The translations under genes were made by a program, and so were the position numbers. Of a stretch of 64,000 nt of DNA, positions 60,234 to 64,000 are shown piece after piece; the stretch's first letter is position 1; every line of letters begins with the position of its first letter. Source of the DNA: Coriaria nepalensis (Eukaryota > Streptophyta > Magnoliopsida > Cucurbitales > Coriariaceae). The DNA lies in assembly GCA_027186245.1 (NCBI GenBank), contig CP114481.1:50995501-51059500 (forward strand). Direction: 5' to 3'. The notes below the pieces were generated by a model that ran no database searches, was not told the origin of the DNA, and saw nothing but the letters and a program-made list of their open reading frames with translations.

Positions 60234-63200
60234 ATATGCTTTTTAATGCTAAAATAATGCATTGTTGTATTCAGTAGATTAATTGCAAGTTATGTAAGAA
60301 AATAATGTTTAAAGGGCGAAAATAGAATTCGTTCGAATTAATTTAGAATGATTTTATGACTAGAAGAGACTCAGTGAAATGACTTTAAGGCTAAACAAAT
60401 TCATTGTTGGCTATAATAGATCAACTGCAAGTAATACACGAAAGTCATTTTTAAAGGCCGAATTTCGTTCGAAGTGCTTTACAATGATTTACTGACTAAA
60501 AGAGACGCAAAAATATGAGTTTAAGGCTAATAAAATGCATAGTTACCATCAATAGATCAATTGCAAGTTATGCATGAAAGTCGCGTTTTAAATGCAAAAA
60601 GAGAATTGGTTCGAAGTGCCTTCAAACAATTTAATTATTGAAAAGACTGAGTGATATGCTTTTTAATGCTAAAATAATGCATTGTTGTCTTCAATCGATT
60701 AATTACAAGTTATGTAAGAAAATAATATTTGAAGCGCGAAAATAGAATTCGTTCGAATCAATTTAGAATGATTTAATGACTAGAAGAGACTCAGTGACAT
60801 GACGTACAGGCTAAACAAATGCATTGTTGCCTTCAATACATCAACTGCAAGTTATACACGAAAGTCATGTTTAAAGGCCGAATTTCGTTCGAAGTGATTT
60901 AGAATGATTTACAGACTAAAAGAGACGCAAAAATATGACTTTAAGGCAAAAAAATGCATAGTTGCCACCAATAGATCAATTGCAAGTTATGCATGAAAGT
61001 CGTGTTCTAAATGCTAAAAGAGAATGGTTCGAAGTGCCTTCAAACAATTTAATGATTGAAAAGACTCAGTGATATGCTTTTTAATGCATAAATAATGCAT
61101 TGTTGTCTGTTGTAGATTAATTGCAAGTTATGTAAGAAAATAATATTTGAAGCGCGAAAATAGAATTCGTTCGAATCAATTTAGAATGATTTAATGACTA
61201 GAAGAGACTCAGTGACATGACTTACAGGCTAAACAAATGCATTGTTGCCTTCAATACATCAACTGCAAGTTATACACGAAAGTCATGTTTAAAGGCCAAA
61301 TTTCGTTCAAAGTGATTTAGAATGATTTACCGACAAAAAGAGACTCAAAAATAAAACTTTAAGGCTAAAAAAATGCATAGTTGCCATTAATAGATCAATT
61401 GCAAGTTATGGATGAAAGTCGCGTTCTAAATGCAAAAAGAAAATTGGTTCGAAGTGCCTTCAAACAATTTAATGATTGAAAAGACTCAGTGATATGCTTT
61501 TTAATGCATAAAGAATGCATTGTTGTCTTTTGTAGATTAATTGCAAGTTATGTAAGAAAATAATGTTTGAAGGGCGAAAATAGAATTCGTTCGAATTAAT
61601 TTAGAATGATTGAATGACTAGAAGAGACTCAATGACATGACTTTAAAGCTAAACAAATTCATTGTTGCCTATAATAGATCACATGCAAGTTATGCAGGAA
61701 AGCCATTTTTAAAGGCCGAATTTCGTTCGAAGTGATTTAGAATGATTTACAGATTAAAAGAGACGCAAAAATATGACTTTAAGGCTAAAAAATGCATAGG
61801 TGCCATCAATATATCAATTGCAAGTTATGCATGAAAGTCGCGTTCTAAATGCAAAAAGAGAATTGGTTCGAAGTGCCTTCAAACAATTTAATGATTGAAA
61901 AGACTGAGTGGTATGCTTTGTAATGCTAAAATAATGCAGTGTTGTATTCAGTAGATTAATTGCAAGTTATGTAAGAAAAGAATGTTTGAAGGGCGAAAAT
62001 AGAATTCATTCGAATTAATTTAGAATGATTTAATGACTAGAAGAGACTTAGTGACATGACTTTAAGGCTAAACAAATGCATTGTTGCCTATAATAGATCA
62101 ACTGCAAGTTATGCACGAAAGTCATGTTTAAAGGCCGAATTTCGTACGAAGTGATTTAGAATGATTTGCTGACTAACAGAGACTCAAAAATAAGACTTTA
62201 AGGCTAAAAAATGGATAGTTGCCATCAATAGATCAACTGCAAGTTATGCATGAAAGTCGCGTTTTAAATGCAAAAACAAAATTGGTTCAAAGTGCCGTCA
62301 AACAATTTAATGATTGAAAAGACTGAGTGATATGCTTTTTAATGCTAAAATAATGCATTGTTGTATTCAGTAGATTAATTGCAAGTTATGTAAGAAAATA
62401 ATGTTTGAAGGGCGAAAAAAGAGAATTCGTTCGAATTAATTTAGAATGATTTTATGACTAGAAGAGACTCAGTGAAATGACTTTAAGGCTAAACAAATTC
62501 ATTGTTGGCTATAATAGATCAAGTGCAAGTAATGCACGAAAGTCATGTTTAAAGGCCGAATTTCGTTCGAAGTGCTTTCCAATGATTTACTGACTAAAAG
62601 AGACGCAAAAATATGAGTTTAAGGCTAAAAAAATGCATAGTTACCATCAATAGATCAATTGCAAGTTATGCATGAAAGTCGCGTTTTAAATGCAAAAAGA
62701 GAATTGGTTCGAAGTGCCTTCAAACAATTTAATTATTGAAAAGACTGAGTGATATGCTTTTTAATGCTAAAATAATGAATTGTTGTCTTCAATCGATTAA
62801 TTACAAGTTATGTAAGAAAATAATGTTTGAAGGGCAAAAATAGAATTCATTCGAATTAATTTAGAATGATTTAATGACTAGAAGAGACTTAGTGACATGA
62901 CTTTAAGGCTAAACAAATGCATTGTTGCCTATAATAGATCAACTGCAAGTTATGCACGAAAGTCATGTTTAATGGCCGAATTTCATACGAAGTGATTTAG
63001 AATGATTTACCGACTAAAAGAGACTCAAAAATAAGACTTTAAGGCTAAAAAATGCATAGTTGCCATCAATAGATCAACTGCAAGTTATGCATGAAAGTCG
63101 CGTTCTAAATGCAAAAAGAAAATTGATTCGAAGTGCCTTCAAACAATTTAATTATTGAAAAGACTGAGTGATATGCTTTTTAATGCTAAAATAATGCATT

Positions 63201-64000
63201 GTTGTATTCAGTAGATTAATTGCAAGTTATGTAAGAAAATAATGTTTGAAGGGCGAAAATAGAATTCGTTCGAATTAATTTAGAATGATTGAATGACTAG
63301 AAGAGACTCAATGACATGACTTTAAGGCTAAACAAATTCATTGTTGCCTATAATAGATCAACTGCAAGTAATGCACGAAAGTCATGTTTCAAGGCCGAAT
63401 TTCGTTCGAAGTGCTTTAGAAAGATTTAATGACTAAAAGAGACGTAATAATATGAGTTTAAGGCTATAAAAATGCATAGTTACCATCAATAGATCAATTG
63501 CAAGTTATGCATGAAAGTCGCGTTTTAAATGCAAAAAGAGAATTGGTTCGAAGTGCCTTCAAACAACTTAATGATTGAAAAGACTGAGTGATATTCTTTT
63601 TAATGCTAAAATAATGCATTGTTGTATTCAGTAGATTAATTGCAAGTTATGTAAGAAAATAATGTTTGAAGGGCGAAAATAGAATTCGTTCGAATTAATT
63701 TAGAATGATTGAATGACTAGAAGAGACTCAATGACATGACTTTAAGGCTAAACAAATTCATTGTTGCCTATAATAGATCACATGCAAGTTATGCGCGAAA
63801 GTCATGTTTAAAGGCCGAATTTCGTTCGAAGTGATTTAGAATGATTTACAGACTAAAGGAGACGCAAAAATATGAGTTTAAGGCTAAAAAATGCATAGTT
63901 GCCATCAATAGATCAATTGCAAGTTATGCATGAAAGTCGCGTTCTAAATGCAAAAAGAAAATTGATTCGAAGTGCCTTTAAACAATTTAATTATTGAAAA
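60234..64000 (+). repeat. Right-end trimers, units 145-153
   Basis: Units start at 60234, 60654, 61072, 61492, 61911, 62330, 62752, 63171 and 63591; the last lacks only about 10 bp at the window edge. The units at 60654 and 61072 mix the aatatttgaagcgcg type with others. The unit at 61492 keeps the gtcttttgtag and aatgcataaagaatgc start but has a common-type B and C. The unit at 62330 is 422 bp because gcgaaaatag is lengthened to gcgaaaaaagag. Private substitutions are frequent (gtatgctttg, aaaagaatg, ctaacagag, aatggatag), making this among the least homogeneous parts of the window. The array clearly continues to the right. Confidence 0.85.

Larger units (their letters stand above)
1..64000 (+). 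repeat. Satellite DNA array, 153 tandem ~420 bp trimers
   Basis: The entire window is a head-to-tail tandem array. Each trimer can be recognised by its opening, usually atatgc or atatcc followed by ctttttaatgctaaaat (or a close variant), then gttatgtaagaaaataatg, then gaattcgttcgaattaat. Starts recur every 418-420 bp from base 1 to 63591. I saw no inverted unit, interrupting insertion, coding-like stretch or non-satellite segment. A+T is about 69% in a hand-counted trimer. Each unit carries stop codons in the frames I looked at, and variation between copies ignores codon positions, so short ORFs here are accidental. The array runs off both ends of the window. The likely role is centromeric or heterochromatic satellite, but that is inferred from size and organisation, not from a recognised family. 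Confidence 0.97.

Noticed and set aside
1..64000. Short open reading frames in repeat units
   Set aside because: They are short, recur every 419 bp as parts of the satellite, and change freely between copies with no codon-position pattern. None has a convincing start context or recognisable protein content.
1..64000. CRISPR-like array or plasmid iterons
   Set aside because: The repeat units abut with no unique spacers, the unit is 420 bp, and there are no associated genes anywhere. The organisation is that of eukaryotic satellite DNA.
1..64000. Telomeric repeat arrays
   Set aside because: Words such as tttagaatg resemble telomere units loosely, but there are no tandem TTAGGG, TTTAGGG or TTAGG runs.
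1..64000. Ribosomal spacer repeats or tRNA genes
   Set aside because: No rRNA-like segment and no tRNA-like box A and box B pair was recognised; every segment is accounted for by the trimer.
1..64000. Assignment to a named beetle (EcoRI ~142 bp) or legume centromere satellite
   Set aside because: The subunit length and EcoRI site recall known insect satellites, and the caagttatg block loosely recalls some plant ones, but I could not match the sequence to any remembered consensus, so no lineage is claimed.
1..64000. Assembly collapse or artificial repetition as the source of the regular tracts
   Set aside because: Neighbouring copies carry distinct single-base differences in most places and block offsets are consistent, which argues for real sequence. 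Copy number in near-identical tracts such as 7140-10495 could still be wrong.

Overview
The whole 64 kb window is one uninterrupted eukaryotic satellite-DNA array. Every part I read belongs to the same A+T-rich tandem repeat, in the same head-to-tail orientation. I found no protein-coding gene, RNA gene, transposon, telomere repeat or unique sequence. A hand count over one composite trimer gave about 31% G+C. The repeat gives no reliable clue to the host. I do not recognise the family by name, and plant and animal hosts both remain possible. So much gene-free tandem DNA rules out an ordinary bacterial or viral genome and suggests centromeric or heterochromatic DNA in a long-read assembly.

The basic unit is a trimer of about 419-420 bp. 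It has three diverged but clearly related subunits: A (about 145 bp), B (about 136 bp) and C (about 139 bp), so the ancestral monomer was about 140 bp. I placed 153 consecutive trimers; the first begins at base 1 and the last at 63591, lacking only about 10 bp at the window end. Almost all are 418-420 bp long. The exceptions are units of 432 (start 1), 406 (15948), 424 (17192 and 18318), 283 (18035) and 422 bp (62330).

Layout: (1) 1-15947 is mostly an alternation of two trimer types, X and Y, giving an 839 bp dimer. It contains a very regular dimer tract (7140-10495) and a large block present twice (2529 to about 7200, and 10496 to about 16010; offset 7967 bp, then 8807 bp after an extra 840 bp duplication). 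(2) 15948-18741 is a rearranged transition zone with a microhomology deletion, a four-base tandem insertion seen twice, and a fused A/B unit of 283 bp. (3) 18742-40951 is a different domain, built on a six-trimer higher-order repeat (HOR) T1-T6 of 2515 bp (18 subunits). It has two intact adjacent copies, a third intact copy after a two-unit insertion, and then 5- and 6-trimer derivatives containing hybrid units. (4) 40952-64000 returns to more diverged X/Y-like units. It carries its own block duplication (offset 7122 bp), one-trimer and two-trimer tandem duplications, and the most degenerate units near the right end.

The sequence therefore reads as a record of unequal exchange and conversion at several scales (140, 420, 839, 2515, about 5030 and about 7-8 kb). 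The most repeatable sequence signals inside the unit are a TTCG/CGAA dyad at the same place in all three subunits and a second small dyad (TGCA-5 nt-TGCA, or TACA-5 nt-TGTA) about 36-45 bp upstream of it. Any role in kinetochore or heterochromatin protein binding is inference.
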